NCBI GenBank assembly: GCA_041742635.1
Contig: JBGSIF010000009.1
Location: 1 to 22,307, forward strand
Direction: 5' to 3'
DNA from: JTS-AC122 sp041742635
GTDB taxonomy: Bacteria; Planctomycetota; Phycisphaerae; Phycisphaerales; UBA1924
DNA length: 22,307 nucleotides
Part shown: in pieces, positions 21,632 to 22,307 of the stretch
How positions within the stretch are numbered: the stretch's first letter is position 1
Layout: each line of letters begins with the position of its first letter
Made by a program: the position numbers and the translations under genes
The notes under the pieces: model-generated
Databases searched by the model: none
What the model saw: only the letters and a program-made list of their open reading frames with translations
Told to the model about the DNA's origin: nothing

Positions 21632-22307
21632 TCAACTCGGATATAACAGGCCGATCATCACGTCGTTCACGTTCGTGCCGGTCGGCCCTGCGCGGATAAG
21701 ACTGCCGATTGCCTGGAAGAACTGATGGCTGTCGTTGTTGTCGAGCGATTTCTTCTCGTCGATACCGAGTGAACGTGCGTGTGCGCACGACCCGGCGGCA
21801 CCGCCAGTTGCCCACGCGCCCGCCGCGTCTGTCGGCCCATCCACGCCGTCGGTCCCGAACGAGCCGACGACGACGCGCTCGATGTCGATTATTTCGATCG
21901 CGGCGGCAAGCACGAGTTCCTGATTCCGTCCGCCAACGCCGTCGCCCCGCACCCGAACCGTGGTTTCGCCGCCCGCCACGAGTGCGAGCGGGCGCACCAT
22001 CGTGCGCCGAAACTCCCGCATCAATGCCACGAGCCACTGCCCCGCATCGCGTGCTTCGCCTTCCACGGCGGCTTCGACACGCACGACATCGAAGCCAATC
22101 CTTGCCGCCGTGCCCGACGCGGCCGCAACAGCCAGCGCGTTGTTCCCAACGATCGTCGTCCGCACCCAGTCAGATGCGGCCCGGTCGGGTTGGATCTTCT
22201 GCACCGGTTGAGATCGTTCCAGCACGTCAACAACACGATGGAACTCATGATCGATCCCGAACTTTTTCAGCACCCCGACCGCGTCCGCCGCGGTCGTGCG
22301 GTCGGGC
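21632..22307 (-). CDS. type II glycerate kinase (GckA/TtuD, MOFRL family), C-terminal part
   Basis: About 224 codons are visible, entering from the window edge and ending at TGA (21632-21634). The family is about 420-450 residues, so roughly the C-terminal half is present. Recognisable motifs are PDRTTAADAVGVLKKFG, IVGNNALAVAAA, the glycine-rich GGETTVRVRGDGVGGRNQE, GSFGTDGVDGPTDAAGA, and the ending RAGPTGTNVNDVMIGLL, which is the MOFRL-domain signature. These enzymes phosphorylate D-glycerate with ATP, usually to 2-phosphoglycerate, feeding lower glycolysis from glyoxylate, tartrate or serine routes. The gene converges with the TonB-like gene, with only six bases between stops, and has no functional link to it that I can see. 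Confidence 0.93.
   Translation of the reverse strand, partial: PDRTTAADAVGVLKKFGIDHEFHRVVDVLERSQPVQKIQPDRAASDWVRTTIVGNNALAVAAASGTAARIGFDVVRVEAAVEGEARDAGQWLVALMREFRRTMVRPLALVAGGETTVRVRGDGVGGRNQELVLAAAIEIIDIERVVVGSFGTDGVDGPTDAAGAWATGGAAGSCAHARSLGIDEKKSLDNNDSHQFFQAIGSLIRAGPTGTNVNDVMIGLLYPS

Overview
The window is GC-rich bacterial chromosome that reads as a planctomycete, most likely of the Phycisphaerae type. Pointers are a secreted fibro-slime domain protein, a BlaI/M56 regulator pair with a very large M56 partner, very long tetratricopeptide (TPR) and PD40 proteins next to ExbB/ExbD, and high G/C in third codon positions. The assignment is inferred from gene content only. No rRNA, tRNA, CRISPR array, insertion sequence, integrase or phage gene was seen.

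Layout. 1-168 (-): N-terminus of a LOG-family phosphoribohydrolase, cut by the window edge. 411-1148 (+): exported peroxiredoxin-like protein, convergent with 1189-3132 (-), a GAF-SpoIIE type PP2C phosphatase. 3406-4980 (+): folC. 5045-5989 (-): exported fibro-slime protein. 6315-7739 (+): murA. 7743-8267 (-): macro-domain protein with a good sigma70-type promoter. 8386-8964 (-): unknown four-helix membrane protein. 9272-9691 (+): BlaI/MecI repressor whose promoter carries two near-identical dyads. 9862-12864 (+): 1000-residue M56/BlaR1-like metalloprotease. 13113-21625 (+): probable four-gene operon of exported TPR protein, ExbB, ExbD and a 1271-residue multidomain protein. 21632-22307 (-): C-terminal half of a type II glycerate kinase, cut by the window edge.

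The two most interesting parts are both envelope systems. In the first, the BlaI repressor probably controls its own promoter. The adjacent M56 protease keeps the zinc site but replaces the usual beta-lactam sensor with about 520 residues of coiled coil, a small folded segment and a Pro/Ala tail. In the second, the last gene of the ExbB/ExbD operon has a transmembrane helix with the TonB-type S-x3-H signature (S448/H452), followed by a Pro/Ser/Thr-rich spacer. It also carries a PD40 propeller on the N-terminal side and a squalene-cyclase-like alpha/alpha toroid at the C-terminus. It looks like a TonB-like energy transducer fused to two periplasmic binding modules, with a 1083-residue TPR protein as likely partner. 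I offer this as the candidate undescribed system. The architecture is read from the sequence; the function is inference.

The remaining genes (folC, murA, glycerate kinase, LOG) are housekeeping or metabolic and show no obvious link to these systems.
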